NCBI GenBank assembly: GCA_965247065.1
Contig: CBDFGN010000006.1
Location: 2,480,001 to 2,544,000 of the forward strand
Origin: CBDFGN01 sp965247065
Lineage (GTDB): Bacteria > Bacteroidota > Bacteroidia > Cytophagales > Cyclobacteriaceae
Length of the DNA: 64,000 nt
Direction of reading: 5' to 3'
In this document: positions 53,236-62,374 of the stretch, piece by piece
Layout: every line of letters starts with the position of its first letter
Position numbering within the stretch: position 1 is the stretch's first letter
Notes under the pieces: generated by a model
What the model was told of the DNA's origin: nothing
What the model saw: the letters and a program-made list of their open reading frames with translations, nothing else
The model's database searches: none
Position numbers and translations under genes: made by a program

Positions 53236-54939
53236 TCATTTCCTATCGTCCCCACTTGCTCGAGCTCTGGTTTCGACATACGGCCTAAAGGGCGGTCCTT
53301 CCGACTCTTCGGTTGGCAGCTTTGCATCGAGACCCTGAAATTTTGCGAGGTCGACCTTGCGCCATGTTTGGGTGCGGTAAAAAGGTCCCAGATGACCTCT
53401 CACCTTGAGTTCCTTATCGCTCAGCATCCACATGGTACAGGAGTAAGTTTTACCGTTTCCGGGATCCATGATCTTTCCTTCTGCCCATTTTCCGTTCAGC
53501 TTGTTGAAACCCCATAGGATCTTCATACCTATTATTTTCTGACCCTTAAGTTGTCCTGGACAATTTAGACAAATCGGATCCTCGCCTTCCTGAGGCAGCA
53601 GGAAAATCTTTTTGATCGTGCCATATAAGCTGTCTTGTCCGTCGCTGATTTCGACTAAGGATTTTGCCATTCCGCTTTTGTCGTCGATCGTTTTCCATAA
53701 TCCGCTGGGAGATAAGGAGGCCATTTGATTTTCAGCGCGCACCCAGGTTTGGGTTCTAAAAAAGAGGTCCCACGGCCCTCCAAATCCTCTCACCTTTAGA
53801 GTTTGAGGGTCCTCCAGCCACATTTTGGAATTATAGACCTCACCGTTTTGAGGATCCAGTATTTTACCATTTACCCACTTATCGCCCACCTGCTCGAAAT
53901 CCCACAAAAAAGTCATACCGATTACTTTTCGGTTTTGTTTGTCCGGGGGGCACTTTACGCAAATAGGGTCTTTACCTTGGTAGGGGGCCAGAATGATTTT
54001 GACCACTCTACCTTCAATACCCTGGGTGGTGGAATCAATTCGGATATGGGAAAGAGGTTCACCGGTTTCCTCGTTATACGTCCGCCAGGTTCCCAACAAC
54101 GATTGGGCGAGGGAAAAAAGAGGGACCAGCAGGACAAGTATGGTAATGGACGCCACCCTTTTGGCATCCCTATTCTTTTTTCGCCCCTGCACTTCATCAA
54201 ACTTCTGGTGGTATTGCTTGTGAGTGGTACCCATCAAATTATCCCACCAACTAAAGTACAGGCCATAATTGCTGTTGAAATGCTGATGATGCAGGTTGTG
54301 ATGGACAGAAGTGGTGTGCCAACTCCACCATTTATTACGGCTGAAGCCAGCTGGGAACAGCTCAAAACCAAGATGCCCCAATACATTCCTGATTATCATG
54401 TAAACCAGAAACAGAAACACGGCCAATGGATGCACTGGGATTGTGAACACTATAATGGGTAACACTGCAGCTTGCACTAGGGCCTCCCAGGGGTGAAACG
54501 AATAGGCCGCCCAGGGTGAGGGATTGGTCGATAGATGATGCACTCTATGGACGTACTTATAGATCCGCGGATGATGCAGCAACCGGTGGGTCCAATAGAA
54601 GTAGAGATCGTGAAACAGGATCATGATGAGTAAGCTCATCAAAAAATAGATCCACCCCATCCCGCCGATGTCAGCGTAGAATTTCGTGTAGCCTGCCTTC
54701 TCAGACAAATAAATACCTGAGCCTACCATGGAAAATATGACCACGGTGCTCAAGGAGTATCTAAATTCTCGCCAAAGCTTCCGGCCTTGCGGGAAATTAC
54801 TCTGGATGAACCGATGTTGCCACGCTCTTTTGCCCAGCACCCAGAAAATAAAATAGGCCAGTCCAGCCGCCACAAAATACCGAAGGAAGTCATGGGCCAG
54901 AATATGAGGATACACCTTGAAATTTTCAATAACTTCCAT
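53236..54939 (-). CDS. Sterol desaturase/fatty-acid hydroxylase fused to two DUF2147 domains
   Basis: A ~567-residue protein starting at the ATG for MEVIENFKVYPHIL. Residues ~1-260 form a di-iron membrane hydroxylase with the His clusters HDLYFYWTHRLLHH, HRVHHLSTNPSPW and SVHHNLHHQHFNSNYG and four hydrophobic helices. Then KKNRDAKRVASITILVLLVP and LFSLAQ look like a signal peptide, followed by two DUF2147 domains: LLGTWRTYNEETGEPLSHIR to VRGFGGPWDLFFRTQTWVRA, and GLWKTIDDKSGMAKSLVEIS to VRGHLGPFYRTQTWRKV. DUF2147 is normally a separate ~145-residue exported protein. The fusion is unusual. The start overlaps the stop of the upstream gene by 14 bp. Confidence 0.85.
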   Translation of the reverse strand: MEVIENFKVYPHILAHDFLRYFVAAGLAYFIFWVLGKRAWQHRFIQSNFPQGRKLWREFRYSLSTVVIFSMVGSGIYLSEKAGYTKFYADIGGMGWIYFLMSLLIMILFHDLYFYWTHRLLHHPRIYKYVHRVHHLSTNPSPWAAYSFHPWEALVQAAVLPIIVFTIPVHPLAVFLFLVYMIIRNVLGHLGFELFPAGFSRNKWWSWHTTSVHHNLHHQHFNSNYGLYFSWWDNLMGTTHKQYHQKFDEVQGRKKNRDAKRVASITILVLLVPLFSLAQSLLGTWRTYNEETGEPLSHIRIDSTTQGIEGRVVKIILAPYQGKDPICVKCPPDKQNRKVIGMTFLWDFEQVGDKWVNGKILDPQNGEVYNSKMWLEDPQTLKVRGFGGPWDLFFRTQTWVRAENQMASLSPSGLWKTIDDKSGMAKSLVEISDGQDSLYGTIKKIFLLPQEGEDPICLNCPGQLKGQKIIGMKILWGFNKLNGKWAEGKIMDPGNGKTYSCTMWMLSDKELKVRGHLGPFYRTQTWRKVDLAKFQGLDAKLPTEESEGPPFRPYVETRARASGDDRK

Positions 54940-55363
54940 GACCTCTGGGATTGATGTGGTACAGTTTCGGATCCTCAATTACCAATTTCAGGGCCAACCC
55001 TCTCCGCAGTAAGGATGTTTCTCCGTTCACAATCAGGAAATAACTTCCAGGAAGAGCATCGGAATCTGCATTGATCCGCATCACATTCACTTGGTCTCTT
55101 GTAGGGTTGGGTTCAAACTCCACGGCCACTCCTTGTGGTAGGGCTGCGGGATTGATAGAGAGTTTGATCTCTCGGTTCTTAAATCTCTTGGATCTTTTTA
55201 CCTGGAGTTCCATGGTCCCGGATTCTCCACTGGCTAAGATGATCTGTCTCTTACCGGCTCTAACTTTGAAGTCCCGGACATCCTCTTTGGATTGGGCATT
55301 GGCAAAGGCTGATACTATCACCAGCAATGCACAGGCCATTTGAATTCTAATTACTGTTTTCAT
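54926..55363 (-). CDS. Exported Ig-like protein of unknown function
   Basis: A ~145-residue protein. Starting at the ATG for MKTVIRIQMACALLVIVSAF it has a signal peptide ending ANAQ. The mature part is KEDVRDFKVRAGKRQIILAS and ESGTMELQVKRSKRFKNREI, then AVEFEPNPTRDQVNVMRINA and GSYFLIVNGETSLL, a beta-rich pattern with possible Ig-like fold. The 3' end overlaps the desaturase start by 14 bases, so they are coupled. No enzymatic motif is seen. It may assist the desaturase product or be a separate exported factor. Confidence 0.7.
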   Translation of the reverse strand: MKTVIRIQMACALLVIVSAFANAQSKEDVRDFKVRAGKRQIILASGESGTMELQVKRSKRFKNREIKLSINPAALPQGVAVEFEPNPTRDQVNVMRINADSDALPGSYFLIVNGETSLLRRGLALKLVIEDPKLYHINPRGHGSY

Positions 55364-56217
55364 TTTTGGCATTATTATTTTTTTGCCAAAACTGAGTTAT
55401 GCCCAGGCCAAAATCTTCTCGAATGTGAAAGATATCAATCGATTTCGAAATCGATCAGCATTTTATTGAGGGAAGCGTTGCAATTTGTCTTTGCGGTATT
55501 CTGTAGGGGTAAAATTGGTTTGGCCTTTGAAAGCCTTATTAAAGGGCGCCAAAGATTGATAACCCAAACTATAGGCTATTTCCAAAATGGTGAGATCCAC
55601 TTTATCTGGATCGGAAAGGATCGTGCAAGCCTCTTTGACCCGCAGTGAATTAAGAAAATCGTTGAAGTTGCTGTAGCCAAGATGGCGGTTGATCAGCCGG
55701 CGAAGTTTGTATTCCTGGCAACCGATTTTGTCAGCTAATTTACCAATGGTAAGGCCCTCCGATATGTATATTTTTTCCTCGTTCAAACTGTGATTTAATT
55801 TGTCCCATATTCTTTCGTAACCAACGTCTTCCAGTGTCAGTTTTGACATTGGCTGCACTTTGGGCGCTGCGATGAAATAATTCGGCCGAAATCTTAAGTT
55901 GGCCAGAGAAAAATAAAACGCCAGGCCTGCGATAGTAAGTTTTTGAAACGATTCCAGGTATATGGGCGCATCTTTGTTCCCCAACGCCACTTCGGCAACC
56001 AGAGTGACAATGACCAATGCGGAAGTGAGATAAATAAAGGTTCTTCTAAACCGTATCCGCTGTTCCACAAGATCCATCTCCTTTTCTTTGGCCGCTTCTG
56101 TTAAAGCCAGGATTACAAAGACCAGGGAAATTAATTGTGATATGAATTGAAAAACAACATCGAAACCTGGATTTAAAGAAAGTATGCCCTGGGTGTTTTG
56201 AAAGAATATAAAATAAT

Positions 56218-57202
56218 ATGCTAGTCCGCAATCGTACCACTAAACTGAGCTAAAGACAAGATTATCAAACAGATTGGTTGAATACCTTCGATTGAGCTTA
56301 TAACAGAACTCATCCAAATAGTACTGAAGGTACTTTTCTTTGATAACATGATAAATGCCCAGCAGGGTCCGCTTTGCATTTGCAATGGCTATGTGTACCC
56401 ATTTGAGTTCATCGGCACCCTCCCAGGAGGATTTAAAACTCACGTGAACATCTACCAGGCTTTTCAAATCCACATAACCGGTGGATTGATCAGTGAACAA
56501 AACGCTGGCAGGATCAATGGCTTGGCTGACGACCTGCTGAATCGCCTCCTTGCTTTCTGAACGGTGAGCCTTCATCTTGAACTGCCCACAGAAATGCTCT
56601 GTGCGTCCGTCGATTTCCAATGGAAAGGATTCCGCCATTACAGTTACTTTTGATTTCTTTTGGCTTCCTTTGCCCCGTTTAAGCCTTTTCTTAACCCGTT
56701 TGGACGTACCGGTGGCGAAATAGGCATCGTCCAGTTCTACCATCCCGGCAAGTGTTTGAGTCCCATCGGCCTTTCCCATGGCTGCTCGTATTTTGCGCAT
56801 CATCAACCAAATCGGCTCATAGCGTTTGTGGCCCAGTTGTCTTCTGACTTCATGGGCAGAAAACCCTTTCTTAGTGGAGCTCATCAGGTGAAAGGCTATG
56901 TACCAATACCAAAATGGAAGTTTGCTGCTCTGCAGTACAGTACCGCTTCGAAGGGTAGTCCTAAAACCGCATTGCTTGCACTGAAACTGCTCTTTTCCGG
57001 AAAGCCAATAATGCGAAGGGTGACTGCATTTCTTGCAGATAATCCCTTTCCTGATCCGATACTCGCGAAAATGATCACGGCACATCTGTTCATTGGGAAA
57101 CCGTTTAATAAATTCTACAAGGTTCATGGCTATGTTTTTTTCAACAAGGTCGCCAAGCCCTCTGACAGCTTATGTCAATTGGGTATCTTTACGGACTAGC
57201 AG
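56218..57202 (-). mobile_element. IS1595 family insertion sequence
   Basis: A ~985-bp element with terminal inverted repeats TGCTAGTCCG (one base inside each border). It is flanked by ATAAAATAAT direct repeats (56208-56217 and 57203-57212), at least 8 of which are the expected duplication. It splits the AraC-type regulator. Confidence 0.9.
56240..57127 (-). CDS. IS1595 family transposase
   Basis: A 295-residue ISXO2-type transposase. An N-terminal zinc ribbon (ICKKCSHPSHY...FQCKQCGFR, residues ~29-57) is followed by LMMRKIRAAMGKADGTQTLA and the DDE-like core MVELDDAYFATGT, with DQSTGYVDLK and WVHIAIANAKRTLLGIYHVI as later family segments. The frame is intact. Confidence 0.93.
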   Translation of the reverse strand: MNLVEFIKRFPNEQMCRDHFREYRIRKGIICKKCSHPSHYWLSGKEQFQCKQCGFRTTLRSGTVLQSSKLPFWYWYIAFHLMSSTKKGFSAHEVRRQLGHKRYEPIWLMMRKIRAAMGKADGTQTLAGMVELDDAYFATGTSKRVKKRLKRGKGSQKKSKVTVMAESFPLEIDGRTEHFCGQFKMKAHRSESKEAIQQVVSQAIDPASVLFTDQSTGYVDLKSLVDVHVSFKSSWEGADELKWVHIAIANAKRTLLGIYHVIKEKYLQYYLDEFCYKLNRRYSTNLFDNLVFSSV

Positions 57203-57758
57203 ATAAAATAATGAACCGCTTCCAAAGCTATGAACCAAAGCAGGTATACCCTCTTCAACTCAAACCCATCATCAAAAAGAGACTTTGCCACCAACCATAA
57301 AAAAAAAGGACCTGGAAAAGTCCCAAATAGAAAAGCATACTGCAAAGCAGAGTTTCTGAGGACAGACCAATCGACCACCAGGTAACAGCTAATACTCAAT
57401 ACAAAAAAGATGACCGGAAGTATTTTATGGTCTTTGCGAGCATATGGAATCAATAAAAACCCATTCAGCAATAGAAGGGAAATGCCGGAAAACCGGAATA
57501 TGTCAACAAGTTGCAGTTCCAAAATGAATCATGACTTGGTGAGCGTGTGGAAATTGTCACATCCAAATAAGAAAAACCAAATGAATAAAGCGCTATTTTG
57601 AACGTGATAATAGATCTTAAAACTTTGATGGTAAATCAATAATTGTAAATCCGAAATTGCAAAAATGTCCTCAGATGAGGCTGTTTGGAATTTGCGGCTT
57701 CAAATTTTTGTTTAGAATTTCGATTTCTCAGAAATTTGCAATTTGCCTGTCCCCATTT

Positions 57759-58214
57759 ATGGTCGACGTTAAAACCGAAATAGAAATAGACTGCGAAGTG
57801 GAGACCGTTTCCGGATACGCCTGCAATCCGGACAACGCAACTGCGTGGTATAAGAACATCAAATCACTGGAATGGAAAACTCCAAAGCCATTGTCCATTG
57901 GCTCACAAATCGATTTCAAGGCCCAATTCCTGGGGCGGGAACTGGCTTATACCTACGAGATCATAGAATTGGACCCCCCTCATAAAATGGTGATGCGCAC
58001 CGCAGACGGACCGTTTCCCATGGAAACCACTTATACGTGGGAAGCCGTGGGAAATGGGCAGACCCGGATGGCGCTTAGGAACAGGGGGATTCCTAGTGGT
58101 TTCTCCAAATGGTTCGCGCCGATAATGGCTATCATGATGAGAAAGGCCAATCAGAAGGACCTCAAGCTGATAAAATATCTTCTGGAATCCAATGAGCCAA
58201 CCAACCCTAAGTAG
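57759..58214 (+). CDS. SRPBCC family protein
   Basis: A 151-residue START/Bet v1-type protein from the ATG for MVDVKTEIEIDCEVETVSGY. Core segments: ACNPDNATAWYKNIKSLEWK, SIGSQIDFKAQFLGRELAYT, YEIIELDPPHKMVMRTADGP and a C-terminal helix QKDLKLIKYLLESNE. Longer upstream extension is rejected because it is rich in Phe/Cys with poor protein character. It may bind or shuttle a lipid; it stands alone on its strand. Confidence 0.85.
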   Translation: MVDVKTEIEIDCEVETVSGYACNPDNATAWYKNIKSLEWKTPKPLSIGSQIDFKAQFLGRELAYTYEIIELDPPHKMVMRTADGPFPMETTYTWEAVGNGQTRMALRNRGIPSGFSKWFAPIMAIMMRKANQKDLKLIKYLLESNEPTNPK

Positions 58215-58420
58215 GAGGTATGGGTTTATCAGGGAAGGCCGGTGCACGATCCTGGTCTTCAACGGAAGCGGGATGCTGCACGATCTGTAAGTCCGGTACA
58301 TGGTTGGCAGAGTGCCTGGTCCGAGTAGTTGAAACACCCCACCCCGGGCCTGAATAATCTGCAAGATTGAGTACATTCAGGAAATGAATAAAGAAATCTT
58401 ACTTCATTAAAAATGAAAAG

Positions 58421-59509
58421 ATGGTCCGGCGGCTTAGGACGTCTGTGAGGTCAACCTTGTCCCTTACAGCATTCATTGCGTTGGTTGGATGTGTACAACC
58501 GAAGCACTCGGAGCCGCGCCCACCGCTACCGGTGGAGCAACCCGAAGACCGGGCCAGGATCCCGGTCATCTTCGATACCGACGCCAACAATGAACTGGAC
58601 GATCAGCACGCCCTGGCCTACTTGTTATTCAGTGGAGATACATTTGATGTATTGGGGGTCACAGTGAACGCTACCTATAATGGAGGGGAAGTAGCTCAGC
58701 ATTATGCCGAGGCCCTGCGGGTTTTGAGGCTTTGCAACCTGGACGGCAAGATTCCCCTGTTTGCTGGTGCCAACGCAGATTTCGATGAAATCAGGGGCTC
58801 CATCGGGCAGGATAAGTATGACGGCAAGGCAGCCGTGGACTTTATTGTTGAACAGGCATTGTTACCACGCGATCAGAAGCTGGTATTACTTCCGGTAGGC
58901 AAGTTGACCAACATTGCCCTGGCCCTTGAAAAAGCACCCGAAATCAAAGATAAAGTCAGGATCGTGTGGTTGGGGTCCAATTACCCCGAGCCAGGGGAGT
59001 ACAACCAGGTCAATGATATCTCGTCTCTAAACTATATCCTGGACCTCAAGGTGCCCTTTGAGATGGTTAGCGTTCGATACGGCAAGCCTTCCGGCACCGA
59101 CGCAGTTCGGGCAACGCCAATGGAAATAGGTCAGAAAATGCCCGGAGCAGGCCCAACCAGCGAGCCGGTAGACGGCCGAAATGGTGGCACCTTCACCAAT
59201 TTCGGCGACTATTCAGTTAATTTATTCAGGAATATAGAACTGCACGGAGATCCTCCCTCCCGGGCGCTGTTCGATATGGTGGCCGTGGCTATCATCAAAA
59301 ACCCATCGTGGGGAAAGACCGATGAGGTACCGGCTCCCATTGTGGATGGAGAGACCTGGACCGCCCGTCCGGACAACAGCCGGGCAATGATAGTTTGGGA
59401 AAACTTTGACCGTGAAGCCATTTTAGAGGATTTCTATGCGGTCATGCACAATCCGGTATTGGCTAGATGCAGCACAGTTTTCCGGGGTTCTGACCGGCCA
59501 ATTCACTAA
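58421..59509 (+). CDS. Nucleoside hydrolase, lipid-anchored
   Basis: A 362-residue inosine-uridine nucleoside hydrolase-fold protein. The leader (SLTAFIALVGC) has a lipobox, so it is an envelope lipoprotein. The Ca2+-binding motif DTDANNELDD sits near residue 52; VLGVTVNATYNGG, LPVGKLTNIALALEKAPEI and NDISSLNYILDLKVPFEMVS are family core segments. It hydrolyses N-glycosidic bonds of nucleosides or related compounds, probably at the cell surface or in the periplasm. The last four bases overlap the convergent AraC gene. Substrate is unknown. Confidence 0.9.
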   Translation: MVRRLRTSVRSTLSLTAFIALVGCVQPKHSEPRPPLPVEQPEDRARIPVIFDTDANNELDDQHALAYLLFSGDTFDVLGVTVNATYNGGEVAQHYAEALRVLRLCNLDGKIPLFAGANADFDEIRGSIGQDKYDGKAAVDFIVEQALLPRDQKLVLLPVGKLTNIALALEKAPEIKDKVRIVWLGSNYPEPGEYNQVNDISSLNYILDLKVPFEMVSVRYGKPSGTDAVRATPMEIGQKMPGAGPTSEPVDGRNGGTFTNFGDYSVNLFRNIELHGDPPSRALFDMVAVAIIKNPSWGKTDEVPAPIVDGETWTARPDNSRAMIVWENFDREAILEDFYAVMHNPVLARCSTVFRGSDRPIH

Positions 59510-60414
59510 CCCCGCTGGGCTTGTCGGTATTTCAATGGGGTCTGCGCCACAGTTCTTTTGAAAATCCTGTTGAATGCAGCCTCGGAGCGATATCCCACCT
59601 TTTCTGCCACTTCGCCAACGGTTTCTTTGCCTTCCTTCAGCAATTCTTTGGCCAGTGAAATACGCCACTTGGTAACGTAGCTTAAAGCAGTTTCCCCAAC
59701 CAACTCCTTGAATCGATTGCTGAAACCGGTGCGGGATAGGCCACCGATCTGGGCTAGTGAACTTAATTTCCAGTTTCTTTGGGGAACATCGTGGATTGCC
59801 TTCAATACGTTATTGATCTGATCATCCTGAAGAGCTGCCAGGAAACCTTTGTCATAAGCATTCCTAAGGATAAAGGCCCTTAAGATATATACAAATAAGA
59901 TCTCACCCAGTTTATTGACAATGATATGGCTCCCAGGCTCTTCATGGCCTACCTCCCGGACTACCAAGTTGGCAATCCCTTCCAACCAGGGCTTTTCCTG
60001 GCGCTCTGAATCCGGAATATGAATCATTCCAGGCAATTCGTTGATAAGAGGATGATCCATATTTCGGTCGAATTCAAAATGACCACAAACCAAGGTTGTT
60101 GAAACATTAGGTCCTTCGAATAAAGATTTCTCATTCAAAATGGCGGTCACAACTTCTTGCCCAAGTTGCCGTCGGCTTGATTCCTTATCGGCAAGCCAAT
60201 GGCTGGCACCAAACGGAAAAACCACGATATCTCCCGAGAACAGATTTGTCGTCCTATCCCCGGTTTTAAGTAAGCACTGACCTCGGGTCACAATATGGAA
60301 CTGTGCAAATGGCCCTTCCTGAATATCCATTCCCCAAGGGGAAGCAAAGTCCGATTTGAAGTAAACCGCGCTGGTCAACCTGACTTTTCCCAGAATATTA
60401 CTTAATACATCCAC
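59506..60414 (-). CDS. AraC-type regulator with cupin-like sensor domain
   Basis: A 302-residue regulator. Residues 1-130 match the AraC cupin_6-type sensor: FHIVTRGQCLLKTGDRTTNL, FSGDIVVFPFGASHWLADKE, then HPLINELPGMIHIPDSERQE. The HTH region covers about 200-300: SLAQIGGLSRTGFSNRFKEL and GEVAEKVGYRSEAAFNRIFK. It converges with the nucleoside hydrolase and overlaps it by four bases. Upstream at 60415-60962 no other gene is present, so any target is elsewhere or is the nucleoside hydrolase locus. Confidence 0.92.
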   Translation of the reverse strand: MDVLSNILGKVRLTSAVYFKSDFASPWGMDIQEGPFAQFHIVTRGQCLLKTGDRTTNLFSGDIVVFPFGASHWLADKESSRRQLGQEVVTAILNEKSLFEGPNVSTTLVCGHFEFDRNMDHPLINELPGMIHIPDSERQEKPWLEGIANLVVREVGHEEPGSHIIVNKLGEILFVYILRAFILRNAYDKGFLAALQDDQINNVLKAIHDVPQRNWKLSSLAQIGGLSRTGFSNRFKELVGETALSYVTKWRISLAKELLKEGKETVGEVAEKVGYRSEAAFNRIFKRTVAQTPLKYRQAQRG

Positions 60415-61004
60415 AACATAAAATTGTACTAATGAGCAAAATATTTATCTAATATAGTGCCAAAAAATTACCGTATCCAACATATTTGTACAAACGTTAT
60501 AAAAAGCTTCCATCTCGGACCGGGGTAGGTACGTTGCCAGTGGTTGGACAGGATCACAGCAATAGTACGGCCCTTATCTTATGAAAATCTGCTAGCGCCA
60601 GTCATAGATCTATGATAGGATCCATTTTAATGGTTGGTACTTTACTATCTATTATTTCAGACGTTTTTGGTCCTTAATTAGATACCGAGGTCCGAATCCC
60701 CAGGTTTGCTGACACTTCTACGTGATCTCAAGGTAGTGTCGCTCTGAAAGTTTCCCTTTAAATTCACGAAATCTCCTTTTTCCGAAATAAAGCAGCCCAT
60801 TGGGGCCGACCTAGCCGGTTAATCTTCCGAAAAAACTTACATTAGGGAATTGTCCGCCCAGGACCCTGCAGTCCCTAATTCGGGCCAGACAGCAGGGCGT
60901 AATTTCAATTGTTACTTAGCGATCTGAAAACTTACATTCCGGCTGTCAAAACATGGTGACTAATGGTTTCATTTTACATTAAAAAGCATGAAAATGTACC
61001 AACC
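60415..61004. other. 590-bp region without a recognisable gene
   Basis: No convincing frame, RNA or repeat was found on either strand. It should hold promoters for the divergent regulator and the avidin-like protein. A short upstream in-frame start (60963) would extend the latter by 14 residues. Confidence 0.4.
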
Positions 61005-61502
61005 ATGGATCATTTGACGGGCAGATGGATATCAGGAGATGGCTTTGGCCTGAAGCTCCAAAGCACCATCGGTGGACGCATTGAGGGAGAGTATCAGACC
61101 TATCTACCGGACAGTAAGATACTCCTGGCCTTCGAGGGAGTTGGGCTTCGGCAGAATGGAAGTCTTATGTTCGCGGCAACCGTGGAATGCAGCCAGTCGG
61201 CAGCCCTGGGTCGGCCTTGCGAAATCACTGTACACGGAACGGTGGATGAGTATCGCTGCATCATGCGCCTGCGTTGGTTGGCCACCAGTGCTTCCGGCCA
61301 GGCGCCAAGCCGTGCCAAGTCCATTCGGGGAACCGCTCTGTTACTCAGGTTACCCCATGGCTTTTCCTGGGACCCTGGCTTTAGCTCAGAACTGTTCGCC
61401 CCGCATACTCTGCTGGTAGGGGTGAATACGGCATCCAATCAATCGACTTTGGCGGGCCCGACGCCGGCCCTGGCTCCTCCTTCCAAGAGGAAGAAGTCCT
61501 AA
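61005..61502 (+). CDS. Candidate avidin-like beta-barrel protein
   Basis: A 165-residue protein with no signal peptide. Its layout follows avidin/streptavidin strands: MDHLTGRWISGDGFGLKLQ (strand 1-2, LTGxW), GGRIEGEYQTYLP (strand 3), SLMFAATVECSQ, ITVHGTVDEYRC, then IMRLRWLATSASGQAPSRAK and SIRGTALLLRL, compared with streptavidin's [20 protein letters not shown]. Of the biotin contacts, the Tyr43- and Trp108-equivalents seem kept, but Asn23, Ser27, Trp79, Trp120 and Asp128 equivalents do not, so biotin binding is doubtful. A C-terminal tail is Pro/Ala- and Lys-rich. Its last four bases overlap the convergent ParB gene. Fold assignment is by eye and could be coincidence. Confidence 0.5.
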   Translation: MDHLTGRWISGDGFGLKLQSTIGGRIEGEYQTYLPDSKILLAFEGVGLRQNGSLMFAATVECSQSAALGRPCEITVHGTVDEYRCIMRLRWLATSASGQAPSRAKSIRGTALLLRLPHGFSWDPGFSSELFAPHTLLVGVNTASNQSTLAGPTPALAPPSKRKKS

Positions 61503-62374
61503 TCAAGGATCTCGTCAGCCAATTTACCAATAAGCTTCTTTAGTTCATCAATGGCATCCACATCGCGATCCCGGATGGCCCGGTTGATGGCCGAGATGAT
61601 CTGGCCCTTCAGCTTATTGATTCGATCCTCCCGCTCCAGGAACATCGGCTCGTTCTCGGCTAACTTTTCGTGGGCGTTGTTAATTCGGGTTCGCTCGATC
61701 TCCCTTACCTTGCCTTCAATCTCATCCAGGGCCCGGTCTTTAATGATCTTGGCTTTATTATACAGATCAGCAGCGTTTTTTATCCGCAGCTTGTCGGGGT
61801 CCTTATGATCGGCCAACACCTGTACATCGGACTTCTTTACGTCTACATCTCCGGAAAGAATCTTCTGTTTGAGCTCGGGGTTGCTGCGGCCGATGAATTC
61901 CAATCCCCGGGCAAACTTGGCATCACGCTTAATAGTCTTCTCGCTGACTTTGAACTCCAGGCTCAGCCGCTCGGCGGTCGAGAGGTCTTTTTGTCCCTTT
62001 GAGGCTACATTTTTATACCCCCCCCTCTGACTTTTGAGGCTCTCATACTTCAGGCCCCGGTAGTAGCTCATCTGGTCCGGCGTCAGATTTCTTCGACCCA
62101 ATTGGTTGTTTAACATCCAGACCTTAGCCTGCTCGAAGTTGCTGAACTCCAGGACGCTTACCTGGTAAGGGATTTCGTGTTTTTCGCAGATTTTGTATCG
62201 GTTGTGGCCATCCATTAGCATATTCTTGCCTCCACGACTCCACACTACCAAAGGATCCCTGCACCCCTCCTTGACGATGTTAGTCTCGAGTTGCTCAAAT
62301 TCCTCCGTGCTTAAGGGAACGATGAACTGCTCAAAATCCTTGGAGATGGTTACCTTAATTGTGTCACTTGACAT
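61499..62374 (-). CDS. ParB/Spo0J N-terminal domain protein
   Basis: A 291-residue DNA-associated protein. The ParB N-terminal nuclease-like domain spans residues ~8-100: FIVPLSTEEFEQLETNIVKE, GCRDPLVVWSRGGKNMLMDG and HNRYKICEKHEIPYQVSVLE. Then NNQLGRRNLTPDQMSYYRGL and the HTH region SLEFKVSEKTIKRDAKFARG. The remainder (200-291) is Lys/Glu-rich with a coiled-coil appearance. There is no ParA nearby, so it probably is not a chromosome partition partner; such solitary ParB-domain proteins occur in plasmids, integrative elements and phages. It is convergent with the avidin-like gene. Confidence 0.88.
   Translation of the reverse strand: MSSDTIKVTISKDFEQFIVPLSTEEFEQLETNIVKEGCRDPLVVWSRGGKNMLMDGHNRYKICEKHEIPYQVSVLEFSNFEQAKVWMLNNQLGRRNLTPDQMSYYRGLKYESLKSQRGGYKNVASKGQKDLSTAERLSLEFKVSEKTIKRDAKFARGLEFIGRSNPELKQKILSGDVDVKKSDVQVLADHKDPDKLRIKNAADLYNKAKIIKDRALDEIEGKVREIERTRINNAHEKLAENEPMFLEREDRINKLKGQIISAINRAIRDRDVDAIDELKKLIGKLADEILD

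Larger units (their letters stand above)
55463..57522 (-). pseudogene. AraC-type regulator with membrane N-terminus, split by IS1595
   Basis: The C-terminal part (56217-55463) reads QGILSLNPGFDVVFQFISQL, membrane helices, then the AraC HTH: GLTIGKLADKIGCQEYKLRR and YSLGYQSLAPFNKAFKGQTN with FTPTEYRKDKLQRFPQ. The N-terminal part (57522-57203) carries MELQLVDIFRFSGISLLLL and further hydrophobic helices ending EAVHYF. Across one copy of the duplicated ATAAAATAAT the two parts rejoin in frame as HYFIFFQN. The intact ancestor would be a ~360-residue multi-helix membrane regulator, as common in Bacteroidota. IS1595 at 56218-57202 inactivates it. The N-terminal segment may still be translated. Confidence 0.85.

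Noticed and set aside
53052..53327. 91-residue minus-strand frame downstream of the GNAT gene
   Set aside because: Overlaps the end of the desaturase fusion in another frame and lacks protein-like composition.
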